Below are positions 1 to 6,752 of a stretch of DNA of 13,466 nucleotides, one piece after another. Below the pieces are notes generated by a model. It was not told where the DNA came from, ran no database searches, and saw only the letters and a program-made list of their open reading frames with translations. The position numbers and the translations under genes were made by a program. Source of the DNA: Rhizobium sp. LCM 4573 (GTDB lineage: Bacteria; Pseudomonadota; Alphaproteobacteria; Rhizobiales; Rhizobiaceae); assembly GCF_001854865.1 (NCBI RefSeq), contig NZ_MDDW01000001.1, forward strand, positions 853,674-867,139. The letters run 5' to 3'. Position 1 is the first letter of the stretch, and every line of letters starts with the position of its first letter.

Positions 1-24
1 GGCGTCATAAATACCCTCCCAACT

Positions 25-55
25 GGCGCCTCCTTTTTCAGGGAGGCGCCTTTTT
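25..55 (+). terminator. Rho-independent terminator of an upstream rightward gene
   Basis: A perfect 9-bp inverted repeat (GGCGCCTCC at 25-33 and GGAGGCGCC at 42-50) encloses an 8-nt loop and is followed directly by TTTTT at 51-55. The T-run lies on the + strand side, so it ends a rightward transcript whose gene is left of the window. Read leftward the stem is followed by AGTTGGG, not a T-run, so it is at best a weak terminator for the chemoreceptor gene, whose stop lies about 35 bp away. Confidence 0.85.
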
Positions 56-85
56 CTGCTTGGCCGGCCGGGCCCGCCGACCCGC

Positions 86-1603
86 TCAGGCGGCGCGGCG
101 CTTGGCTGCTTCCGGCTGCCGGGCATCCCGGCCGAGTTCCGCGGCGCCGCGAGTCTTGAAACCGCGCAGCGCAGTAACCAGCCTCTCCACCGCATCCCGA
201 AGATCTGACGTGCGGGTGGAGGTTTCCTGCACCATGGAGGCATTCTGCTGGGTCAGTGAATCCATCCGGCCGAGCGAGCCGTTGACTTCCTGCAAGCCGG
301 CCGACTGGCTTGCCGCCGCGGCCGCGATATTCTTGACGATCGTATTGATGTCGTCGATGCGCGACGTAATCTGCCCCAGCGCATGGCCGGCATTGTTGAC
401 GAGATCGACGCCTGCCTGGATCTGCTTGGAACTGCCCGAAATCAGGTCCTTGATTTCCTTGGCGGCATCGGCGCAGCGCTGCGCCAGCGCCCGCACTTCC
501 TGAGCCACGACCGCAAAGCCGCGTCCCGCCTCCCCTGCGCGAGCGGCTTCCACGCCCGCATTGAGCGCCAGAAGATTGGTCTGGAACGCAATCTCGTCGA
601 TCACGCCTATGATCTTGGAAATCTCTTCGGAAGATTGCTCGATGGCGCCCATGGCCGTGACCGCCTGTTTGACCACCGGGCCGGAGGCACGCGCCTCCGA
701 CAGCGCGACATCGACCGCAACGGCCGCCTTGTTGGCACCTTCCGCGGTATCCGCAACGCTCTGGGTCAGTTCGTGCAGCGTGCTAGAACTCTCCTCCAGT
801 CCGCTTGCCTGCTCATCGGTGCGCCGCGCAAGATCCTTGGTCGCCTGTGAGATCGCGTTGGTGCTGGCGAGAATCTCTTCGCCGGTATTGTGCACTGTGG
901 CAAGCGTACTGCGCAGCTTCTCGGCGCTGTTGTTGTAGTCACGAACCATACGGGAGAAATTGACCGGCAGGCTATCCGGCAGCCGCGTTTCGAGATCGCC
1001 GGCGGAAAGCCCCTGAAGCACGCGGTCCAGGGCTTCGAGCGCGATTTCCTGTTCCTCCTCGCCGGCGCGTCTCGCCTCTTCGGCACGCTTGCGCTCAGCG
1101 GCCATGATGTCGAGATAAGCCGTGATCGAGTAATCCATGTCGAGCATCGCCGCCTTGACCAGCGTGCTGATCTCGCTTGCGAGCTTTGCCGAATTGCCCC
1201 GCCCGAAACGCGAAGGCCATCTCTCGGCGACGACGGCATGGATGAGCCGTTCCATCACCAGCGCATAACCGCCGATATACCAGTGGGGATCGAGCCCGAT
1301 CCGCGCATGGGCGGCTCCCACCGCGCGCACGCCCTCGACATAACGCTCGTCGAAACTCGCTTCGCCGACCACCGCCCAGTGGCTCATCTGACGCTTCTTC
1401 GCGCTGTCCATGTGACCCTGGCCGGAAAACAGCGAGGCGATTTCCGGGGTCGCATTGATCTTGCGGTAGAGAGTATCGAGTGCTTCGGAAATACTGGCAT
1501 TGATGACCGGCGAAAGATCGCGCAGCGTCGAACGCGACTCCTGATCGAAACCCAGAAAATCAAGGCGCTTCTGCAGTTCGCGTTTCTCTTCGGCCGACGA
1601 CAT
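86..1603 (-). CDS. Globin-coupled methyl-accepting chemotaxis protein, soluble (HemAT/IcpA type)
   Basis: A 505-aa chemoreceptor with no transmembrane segment. Residues about 1-165 match the globin-sensor (protoglobin) domain; H99, in the context AAHARIGLDPHWYIG, is the expected proximal haem ligand. A charged linker and HAMP-like segment (about 170-240) leads into the coiled-coil signalling domain, whose conserved tip (IDEIAFQTNLLALNAG then VEAARAGEAGRGFAVVAQEV) spans about 335-371. The usual Ser after RALAQR is C377. The tail is basic and lacks a CheR/CheB-binding pentapeptide. Known relatives are oxygen-sensing aerotaxis receptors that signal to CheA/CheW in the cytoplasm; oxygen sensing here is inferred. 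I chose the ATG at 1601-1603 because GGGAG lies about 8 bases upstream and the globin domain begins there; an in-frame ATG at 1708 would add 35 unconserved residues across the promoter region. No che gene is adjacent. Confidence 0.93.
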   Translation of the reverse strand: MSSAEEKRELQKRLDFLGFDQESRSTLRDLSPVINASISEALDTLYRKINATPEIASLFSGQGHMDSAKKRQMSHWAVVGEASFDERYVEGVRAVGAAHARIGLDPHWYIGGYALVMERLIHAVVAERWPSRFGRGNSAKLASEISTLVKAAMLDMDYSITAYLDIMAAERKRAEEARRAGEEEQEIALEALDRVLQGLSAGDLETRLPDSLPVNFSRMVRDYNNSAEKLRSTLATVHNTGEEILASTNAISQATKDLARRTDEQASGLEESSSTLHELTQSVADTAEGANKAAVAVDVALSEARASGPVVKQAVTAMGAIEQSSEEISKIIGVIDEIAFQTNLLALNAGVEAARAGEAGRGFAVVAQEVRALAQRCADAAKEIKDLISGSSKQIQAGVDLVNNAGHALGQITSRIDDINTIVKNIAAAAASQSAGLQEVNGSLGRMDSLTQQNASMVQETSTRTSDLRDAVERLVTALRGFKTRGAAELGRDARQPEAAKRRAA

Positions 1604-1662
1604 CCCTAAACTCCCAATCGTTTGCGTCCAAATCGTTGGACATGCAGCGAGGCTTAGTGGCT

Positions 1663-1683
1663 TTAAGGTATACGATCCCTTAA
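1663..1683. promoter_or_regulatory. 21-bp dyad TTAAGG-N9-CCTTAA over the likely chemoreceptor promoter
   Basis: Perfect 6-bp arms (1663-1668 and 1678-1683) flank 9 bases. Read leftward it contains TATACC, a 4-of-6 match to a -10 box, about 65 bases before the chemoreceptor ATG, so a protein bound here would cover that promoter. The paired -35 is poor (TTATCC, 18 bases upstream). Arms this short can occur by chance, so the regulatory role is a guess. Confidence 0.35.
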
Positions 1684-1700
1684 TCGTCCCGGATAAGAAT

Positions 1701-1717
1701 TGAGGCATGAAGCCTCA
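1701..1717. promoter_or_regulatory. 17-bp dyad TGAGGC-N5-GCCTCA next to the TetR promoter
   Basis: Perfect 6-bp arms (1701-1706 and 1712-1717) around ATGAA. It ends one base before the candidate -35 element of the rightward promoter. It could be an operator half of the divergent control region or a hairpin in the leftward transcript. No protein assignment is possible from sequence alone. Confidence 0.35.
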
Positions 1718-1718
1718 C

Positions 1719-1746
1719 TTGTGCGACCGTTATTCAAGCGTATAAT
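1719..1746 (+). promoter_or_regulatory. Candidate sigma-70-type promoter for tetR-aminotransferase unit
   Basis: A perfect TATAAT (1741-1746) lies 16 bases after TTGTGC (1719-1724, preceded by C as in the rhizobial CTTGAC consensus). A start near 1753 would give a leader of roughly 137 nt before the TetR GTG. The -10 is strong; the -35 matches only at TTG, so an activator or extra contacts may matter. Confidence 0.5.
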
Positions 1747-1749
1747 AAC
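1729..1749. promoter_or_regulatory. 21-bp dyad GTTATT-N9-AATAAC over the -10 box; candidate TetR operator
   Basis: Perfect 6-bp arms (1729-1734 and 1744-1749) with a 9-base spacer. The dyad covers the TATAAT at 1741-1746 and most of the promoter spacer, the usual place for a self-repressing TetR operator. Length and symmetry suit a TetR dimer, but binding by the product of the 1890-2531 gene is inferred. Confidence 0.4.
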
Positions 1750-1770
1750 TTCGACCACTGACAAATTTCG

Positions 1771-1788
1771 GGGAGCGGATTCCGCCCC
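1771..1788 (+). promoter_or_regulatory. Leader hairpin with an alternative pairing
   Basis: In the presumed TetR leader RNA, GGG (1771-1773) and GCGG (1775-1778), with A1774 bulged, pair with CCGCCCC (1782-1788) around an ATT loop. The same left strand, GCGGAT (1775-1780), can instead pair with ATCCGC (1790-1795). The two structures exclude each other. Both lie just before the GGGAG at 1802-1806 that would serve the upstream ORF. No known riboswitch class is recognised. Confidence 0.3.
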
Positions 1789-1815
1789 TATCCGCAATTC
1801 CGGGAGACCGTTTCG

Positions 1816-1893
1816 ATGCAGGCCTGCGGCGCCTACGCCAAGCCTTTTACCCGATTTTTCAATGATATCCGCGCCGTGCGGAGATTTCGGTGA
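1816..1893 (+). CDS. Putative 25-codon upstream ORF overlapping the TetR start
   Basis: ATG at 1816 opens a 25-codon frame (MQACGAYAKPFT... ending AVRRFR) that stops with TGA at 1891-1893. This TGA shares two bases with the TetR GTG (GTGA at 1890-1893), the arrangement typical of translational coupling. GGGAG at 1802-1806 sits 9 bases before the ATG, a believable ribosome binding site. The peptide is basic and aromatic (5 Arg, 1 Lys, 4 Phe, 1 Tyr) and matches nothing I recognise. It may be a leader peptide whose translation controls the regulator, or a chance frame; being short, it has little coding evidence beyond the RBS and the overlap. Confidence 0.4.
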   Translation: MQACGAYAKPFTRFFNDIRAVRRFR

Positions 1894-2531
1894 ATCGGCG
1901 CAGCTATCACAGGGCAAGCGAGGCCGAGCGGCGTGAGGACCTGATCGCCGCCACGCTCGATTGCATCGCCGAATTCGGCATCCGGGGCGCAACCGTGCGG
2001 CAGATAGCCACGCGCGCCGGCGTCACGGGCGGTCTCATCCGCCATTACTTCGCCGGCAAGGACCAAATGCTGCAGGCGGCTTATCGGCAGGTCATGACCG
2101 GCATAACGGACGAAGCGATCCGCGCGGCGACGGAGGGCGGCGATGCCCGCACGCGTCTGCGCCGTTTCATCGTCGCCAACGTGACGCCGCCGGTCACGGA
2201 CCCGCGTACGCTATCGCTCTGGGCGGCCTTCATCAGCCATATCCCGCTCGACCCCACCTTCGCCGCCATTCATCGGGAAAACTACCTGACTTTCCTGGAG
2301 GCGCTCGAAGCTCTGCTCCTTGCCCTTCATGCGGAACAGGGCCGGACAGTCAGTCGCGAGGAGTGCCGGGCGCATGCGATCGCCGTCAACGGCCTGATCG
2401 ACGGCCTGTGGCTGGAGGGCACACTTGCCGCGGACCTGTTTGCCGATAAAGGACTTGCCGAAACCGCTCTTTCTTCCGTCGAAGCCCTGCTTCGACTTCC
2501 GCCGGGCGAGCTTTCGGCCTCCGATACATAA
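1890..2531 (+). CDS. TetR family transcriptional regulator, BetI-like
   Basis: A 213-aa dimeric DNA-binding repressor. The helix-turn-helix is at about residues 35-54 (TVRQIATRAGVTGGLIRHYF), with the typical TetR pattern of a preceding helix (AATLDCIAEFG). The C-terminal half (about 80-200, including an NGLIDGLWLEG segment) resembles the ligand-binding domain of BetI-type repressors. It starts at GTG with GGAG at 1880-1883, 6 bases upstream; no other in-frame start lies nearby. It is followed 15 bp later by an aminotransferase gene and very likely shares its transcript, so it probably controls that gene and itself, perhaps through the dyad at 1729-1749. The ligand is unknown. Despite the BetI resemblance there is no choline or betaine gene here, so I give no symbol. 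Confidence 0.9.
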   Translation: MNRRSYHRASEAERREDLIAATLDCIAEFGIRGATVRQIATRAGVTGGLIRHYFAGKDQMLQAAYRQVMTGITDEAIRAATEGGDARTRLRRFIVANVTPPVTDPRTLSLWAAFISHIPLDPTFAAIHRENYLTFLEALEALLLALHAEQGRTVSREECRAHAIAVNGLIDGLWLEGTLAADLFADKGLAETALSSVEALLRLPPGELSASDT

Positions 2532-2546
2532 ATAAAGGGAAATGCC

Positions 2547-3740
2547 ATGCGTTATGCTTCGATCACCGATCGCCTCGCCCATCTCGGCTCCGGTCGCTGG
2601 GCCGTTCACCTCGCCGCCCGACGCATGAAGGCCGCGGGCGAGGACATCATCGAGCTGACGATCGGCGAGCCGGATATCGCACCCGACAGAGCGCTTCTCG
2701 ATGAGGCTGCCCGCGCCATGTATGCAGGCCGGACCCGCTATTCCAACGGCCGCGGCGAACCTTCAGTCTTGGATGCCCTGGTGGAGAAATATTCGAAGCG
2801 CCGCAAGGGTGTGACCGAGAATAATTTCCTCTGCTTTCCCGGCACCCAGACGGCGCTCTACAGCGTGATGGCCGGCCTCGTCGAGGCAGGCGATGGCGTC
2901 GTCGTCGGCGATCCGCTCTATGCCACCTACGAAGGCGTGATCGCCTCGACGGGCGCACACATGATCCCCGTGCCGCTGAGGCCGGAGAACAGGTTCCACA
3001 TGAAGGCCGAGGATCTGGAACGGGCGATCACGCCCGAAGCCCGGGTGCTCCTGCTCAACACGCCCCACAACCCGACGGGCGCCGTGCTGACGGCTGCCGA
3101 AATCGCCGCGATCGGTGAGGTCTGCCGCAAGCACGATCTCTGGATCGTCTGCGACGAGGTCTACGAACAATTGATCTTCGAAGGAACGCCGTTCGCCTCG
3201 CCCTTCGATATCCCGGAACTCGCGGAGCGCACGATCGTCGTCTCCTCCATCTCGAAATCCCATGCCGCGCCAGGCTTCCGCAGCGGCTGGGCCGCAGGGC
3301 CGGAAGAATTCTGCGAAAAGGTGCTGCCGGTTTCCGAGACCATGCTGTTCGGCGTGCAGCCCTTCATCGCCGACATGACGGCCATGGCGCTCTCCCAGCA
3401 CTTCGAAACCGCCGACGTGATGCGCGAAAATTATCGCCGACGTGCCGCGATCGTCGAAAAGGCCTTTGCCGGCAACAATCTCGTAACGCCTATGCCGCCG
3501 GAGGGCGGGATGTTCATCCTGCTCGACGTCGCGGCAACCGGCCTCGGCGGCGAAGAGTTCGCCTGGGAGCTGTTGCAGGAAGAGAAGGTGGCGGTGATGC
3601 CCGGCAGATCCTTCGGTGATCAGGCAGCCGGCTTCCTGCGCATTTCGTTAACCGTGCCGGACGACGTTCTCGCAATCGCCATGGAGCGGATCGGCAACCT
3701 TGCGAGCCGCCTGGTTATGCTGGCGGAAAAGCGCGCCTGA
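2547..3740 (+). CDS. PLP-dependent aminotransferase, class I/II (aspartate aminotransferase-like)
   Basis: A 397-aa fold-type I aminotransferase, full length for the family. The PLP lysine is K237 in SSISKSHAAPGFRSGW; N175 in the HNPTG motif, D203 and Y206 (CDEVYEQL) contact the cofactor, and R365 (GFLRISL) should bind the substrate carboxylate. The ribosome site AAGGGA (2535-2540) is 6 bases before the ATG. It lies 15 bp behind the TetR gene and is the only downstream partner on that strand, so it is the probable target of that regulator. It transfers an amino group between an amino acid and a 2-oxo acid in the cytosol, but substrate specificity cannot be read reliably within this broad family. 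It faces the 96-aa gene with only 8 bp between the stops and no obvious terminator. Confidence 0.93.
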   Translation: MRYASITDRLAHLGSGRWAVHLAARRMKAAGEDIIELTIGEPDIAPDRALLDEAARAMYAGRTRYSNGRGEPSVLDALVEKYSKRRKGVTENNFLCFPGTQTALYSVMAGLVEAGDGVVVGDPLYATYEGVIASTGAHMIPVPLRPENRFHMKAEDLERAITPEARVLLLNTPHNPTGAVLTAAEIAAIGEVCRKHDLWIVCDEVYEQLIFEGTPFASPFDIPELAERTIVVSSISKSHAAPGFRSGWAAGPEEFCEKVLPVSETMLFGVQPFIADMTAMALSQHFETADVMRENYRRRAAIVEKAFAGNNLVTPMPPEGGMFILLDVAATGLGGEEFAWELLQEEKVAVMPGRSFGDQAAGFLRISLTVPDDVLAIAMERIGNLASRLVMLAEKRA

Positions 3741-3748
3741 ACGCCACG

Positions 3749-4039
3749 TCACTCCGCCTTGTCGTCCTTTGATAATGGCTTGCGGGCGGCGGTCTGCCGG
3801 CCGACGATATCGGCCTCCGCCTCCTCGTCATAAGGAAGCGCGCCGCCGCCGGCATCGCCCGCATCCGCCACCCGGCCGCTCGGATCGCGGTTGGTCTCGG
3901 CCTCCCAGACCCTGCGGGCCTTGTTGAGATCGGCGGTGGCGGGATCGGTCTCGTGGCGGCGTGGCGTCTCGCCGGTGCCGGAACTCTTGGTGATGTTCGG
4001 CCCATCTCCGCCGGATTTCGCTTTTTCTCTGGGTTCCAT
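3749..4039 (-). CDS. Small, highly charged, probably disordered protein of unknown function
   Basis: A 96-aa protein that I do not recognise as a named family. It has 20 acidic and 16 basic residues, many Gly, Ala, Pro and Ser, one Trp (W45), no Cys, no signal peptide and no membrane segment, so it is probably intrinsically disordered and cytosolic. It is likely real: GGGAGG stands about 6 bases before the ATG, and it is last in a leftward run, 31 bp after the flavin oxidoreductase. Similar small hydrophilic proteins are common in Rhizobiaceae. Its position beside a trehalose-synthase-like gene allows a stress or desiccation role, but this is only suggested by context. Confidence 0.7.
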   Translation of the reverse strand: MEPREKAKSGGDGPNITKSSGTGETPRRHETDPATADLNKARRVWEAETNRDPSGRVADAGDAGGGALPYDEEAEADIVGRQTAARKPLSKDDKAE

Positions 4040-4070
4040 GCTAGCCTCCCTGGTTCACAACATGAACCGC

Positions 4071-5054
4071 TCAGGCGGGGCTTCGTTCCGCAAGTTTGGG
4101 CAGCACTTTTTCGCCGAAGAACTCGATGAACGGGCGCTGGTTGCGCCCGACATTGTGGAGGTAGATTTCCGAAAACCCCATTTCCAGATCTTGGCCGAGC
4201 GAGTCCAGATGGCGGGCAGGATCGGCAGATATGCGCACATGTTCGTCCATGTCCTCCGGCCGCACCTTCACGCAGGCGCCGTCGAATTCCTCCGGCAGTT
4301 TCAGGGTTTCGGCCACGGCCGCGCTGACCGCGTTGCTGCGCCATTGGTCGAATGCATTCTGCCTAGCCACATGGTCATTTTCAGCCCATGAGAGATGGAC
4401 CTGCAGATAGACCGGCTTGCCTTCTCCTCCTCCCTTCCGAAAGGCCTCGATGATTTTCTTGAGGTTTTCACGCGGCTGGTTGATGGTGATCAATCCATCC
4501 GCCCAGGAACCGGCCCATTCCGCCGTTTGCGGCGAGAGCGCTCCCGCAATCAACCTGGGCGGCGTCTTCGCAAGCGTATGGAGTTTCGCCTCATCCACCT
4601 TGATCGGGTGTTCCCGGCTGATCGTCTCGCCTGAAAACAGCGCTCGGATGATCTCCGCGCCGGCGAGCAGCCTCTCGTTCCTTTCCTCTTTCGAAGGCCA
4701 GCGCTCGCCGGTGATGTGCTCGTTCAGCGCCTGCCCGCTGCCGAGCGCCATCCAGGGCAGCCTGCCGGGAAACATCTCTCCGATCGTCGCAGCAGCCTGC
4801 GCCGTCAGCGCCGGATGGTAGCGCCAGCCGGAAGGCACGGTGATCAGCCCGAAGGGAATGCGCTTCGTCGCCTGCATCGCTGCGCCGAGAAAGGCCCAGA
4901 CGAAGCCGGATTGCCCCTGGCGCAAGCTCCAGGGCGCGAAATGGTCGGACGACATCACTGCGGAAAAGCCGGCTTCTTCCGCAAGTTTCACATAACCGAG
5001 AAGCTCGCTCGGCGAAAACTGCTCATGGGAAGCGTGATACCCAATATGCGCCAT
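4071..5054 (-). CDS. LLM-class flavin-dependent oxidoreductase (TIGR03885-like, non-F420)
   Basis: A 327-aa luciferase-like TIM-barrel protein. The N-terminus (MAHIGYHASHEQFSPSEL), the SSDHFAPW segment, the GRLPWMALGSGQALNEHI stretch and the C-terminal GFSEIYLHNVGRNQ strand fit the family described as probable non-F420 flavinoid oxidoreductases, which resembles F420-dependent glucose-6-phosphate dehydrogenases but occurs in bacteria without F420; FMN is the likely cofactor. The substrate is unknown. Its ATG lies 3 bp after the GH13 stop, and its ribosome site (GAGAGGGAG) lies inside the GH13 3' end, so the two are probably co-translated. From memory, GH13 and TIGR03885 genes are neighbours in other alphaproteobacteria; this should be checked. 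Confidence 0.88.
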   Translation of the reverse strand: MAHIGYHASHEQFSPSELLGYVKLAEEAGFSAVMSSDHFAPWSLRQGQSGFVWAFLGAAMQATKRIPFGLITVPSGWRYHPALTAQAAATIGEMFPGRLPWMALGSGQALNEHITGERWPSKEERNERLLAGAEIIRALFSGETISREHPIKVDEAKLHTLAKTPPRLIAGALSPQTAEWAGSWADGLITINQPRENLKKIIEAFRKGGGEGKPVYLQVHLSWAENDHVARQNAFDQWRSNAVSAAVAETLKLPEEFDGACVKVRPEDMDEHVRISADPARHLDSLGQDLEMGFSEIYLHNVGRNQRPFIEFFGEKVLPKLAERSPA

Positions 5055-5057
5055 GGC

Positions 5058-6695
5058 TCACTCCCTCTCCGAACTCAGCCAGAGATATTGATAGGGCTTG
5101 AGCTTGAGACGCAGCCGGGGTGAGGCCTTGTATTCGGCCTTGCCGATCAGGTCTGTGAATGCTTCCGCCTCCATACCGCCGAGGTGGATTTCAGCCTCCA
5201 CGGTCCGGCCGGCGAGATTATGGATGATGAGCAGCAAATTGCCGGCATCCTCGAAACCATGAACCAAGAGGGCGGGGTTGCTGGCGCTGAGCCTCACGGG
5301 CCTGCCCTTGACGAAGAGCGGCTGGGCGCGTCTCAGCACGATCAATCGCTTGATGGTATTGAGAAGCGATTGGGGATCTTTCTGCTGCTCCTCGACATTG
5401 ACCTTCTTGTAGGAGAAAGGCCCGTGGTCGACCGGTTTCACCCTTAGCTTGCCTGCCGGCGCATTCGAAAACCCGGCATTCCGCCGCGCCGACCACTGCA
5501 TCGGTATGCGCACCGCAGTTCGGCCGGGTTGGCCGAGATCCTCCCCTATGCCGATCTCGTCGCCATAGACGATCAGTGGCGGTCCTCTGAGCGAGAAGAT
5601 GATGCTGAGCGCCAGTTCGATCCGCCGCTGGTCGCCGTTCAGCATGGGGGCCAGCCTGCGACGCACGCCACGGTCGAATACCTGCATCTCCTTGTCTGGC
5701 GCGAAGGCTTGGAATACCGCCTCCTTCAGCTCCGGCGGCACGCGCGAGAAATCGAGTTCATCGAGATTACGCAGGAAATTTGCCCATCCGCAGCCAGCCG
5801 GCGGCTCCGGCAGCAGGCTCATGGCATGATTGATGGGCGCCGCGTCCTCCTTGGCAAATCCTGCGAAGAGATAGCAGGCGAGCATGAAATTGAAGAGAAG
5901 ATGTAATTGGTCGCCTTCACCGAAATATCGCCCCGTCTCTTCCGGGGGCATATTGACCTCGCCGATCAGTACCCCCGTCGGGCGACGCGCCCTCAGATAG
6001 CTTGCAAGCTCCATCAGGATGCCGTGCGGATCGCGCGGATTGGCGTGCTCCAGCCCCTTATCGGCAATGATGAGCGGCGCGGCGTCGAGCCGGAAGCCGC
6101 TGATGCCGAAGGCCAGCCAATAATCGACGATCCTGAGGATCTCCTGCCGCACCTCCGGATTGGCGAAGTTCAGTTCCGGCTGGAAATCGTAGAAATTGTG
6201 GAAGTAATAGGCCCGAGCCACCTCGTCATAGGTCCAGAGGCTATCCACCTCTCCGGGAAATATCGATTTGGCCCCCGCAGCGACCGGCGGCGGATCTGGG
6301 CTCCAGACATAGTAGTCGCGATAGCGGCAATGGTTGTCACGGCGCGCCGCCTGAAACCACGGATGCTCGTTGGAGGTGTGGTTCGCCACGAGGTCCATGA
6401 TGACCCGTATGCCATGTTCACCTGCGCTGTGCAGGAAGTTGAGGAAGTCGTCGAAGGTCCCGACATCCGGATTGATGGAATAGAAGTCGCTGACGTCGTA
6501 ACCATTGTCCCGATCCGGGCTGCTGTAGAAGGGCAGCAGCCAGATGCAGGTGATGCCGAGGTCGGCGAGATAGGGCAGCTTCTCCGTAAGACCTATGAAA
6601 TCGCCGATGCCGTCGCCGTTTCCGTCCGCGAATTTCTCGACATCGATGCCGTAGATGACGGCTTCATTGTACCAGGATATGGCATGTTTCGTCAT
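5058..6695 (-). CDS. GH13 alpha-amylase family protein, trehalose-synthase-like, with altered region IV
   Basis: A 545-aa cytosolic GH13 enzyme with no signal peptide. The N-terminus (WYNEAVIYGIDVEKFADGNG) and overall layout resemble trehalose synthase, which interconverts maltose and trehalose. The barrel spans about 1-450, followed by a beta-sandwich (about 455-545). Region I is DLVANH (H106), region II GFRLDAAP (R202, nucleophile D204), region III IGEVNMPPEE (acid/base E246). Region IV reads FLRNLDELD: D312 is the transition-state stabiliser, but the residue before it, normally His, is L311. That His contacts the substrate in most active GH13 enzymes, so activity or specificity may differ. 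Typical trehalose synthases are about 550-600 aa, so it is not truncated. GAGG stands 6 bases before the ATG; a weak TTGACG -35 (6736-6741) suggests an extra promoter in the 79-bp gap behind DUF763. It is coupled to the flavin oxidoreductase gene. Confidence 0.88.
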   Translation of the reverse strand: MTKHAISWYNEAVIYGIDVEKFADGNGDGIGDFIGLTEKLPYLADLGITCIWLLPFYSSPDRDNGYDVSDFYSINPDVGTFDDFLNFLHSAGEHGIRVIMDLVANHTSNEHPWFQAARRDNHCRYRDYYVWSPDPPPVAAGAKSIFPGEVDSLWTYDEVARAYYFHNFYDFQPELNFANPEVRQEILRIVDYWLAFGISGFRLDAAPLIIADKGLEHANPRDPHGILMELASYLRARRPTGVLIGEVNMPPEETGRYFGEGDQLHLLFNFMLACYLFAGFAKEDAAPINHAMSLLPEPPAGCGWANFLRNLDELDFSRVPPELKEAVFQAFAPDKEMQVFDRGVRRRLAPMLNGDQRRIELALSIIFSLRGPPLIVYGDEIGIGEDLGQPGRTAVRIPMQWSARRNAGFSNAPAGKLRVKPVDHGPFSYKKVNVEEQQKDPQSLLNTIKRLIVLRRAQPLFVKGRPVRLSASNPALLVHGFEDAGNLLLIIHNLAGRTVEAEIHLGGMEAEAFTDLIGKAEYKASPRLRLKLKPYQYLWLSSERE

Positions 6696-6752
6696 ACTTG
6701 GCCTCTGTTCGCCACTACGAATGCAGGTCGTAAAGCGTCAAAGGAGCCAGAA

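Larger units (their letters stand above)
1604..1889. other. Divergent intergenic region between chemoreceptor and TetR genes
   Basis: These 286 bp separate two divergent genes and are more AT-rich than the flanking coding DNA. They hold three dyad symmetries (1663-1683, 1701-1717, 1729-1749), a good rightward promoter candidate with a perfect TATAAT at 1741-1746, a weaker leftward candidate near 1663-1680, a GC-rich hairpin at 1771-1788 with an alternative pairing to 1795, and a 25-codon ORF at 1816-1893 preceded by a Shine-Dalgarno-like GGGAG. Confidence 0.7.

Noticed and set aside
86..1708. Longer chemoreceptor starting at the ATG at 1708
   Set aside because: The extra 35 residues look unlike the family, have no ribosome site and would cross the dyad-rich promoter region; the ATG at 1603 has a good GGGAG.
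1890..2531. Naming the regulator BetI
   Set aside because: Only the fold and C-terminal type resemble BetI; no betaine aldehyde dehydrogenase, choline oxidase or transporter gene is present.
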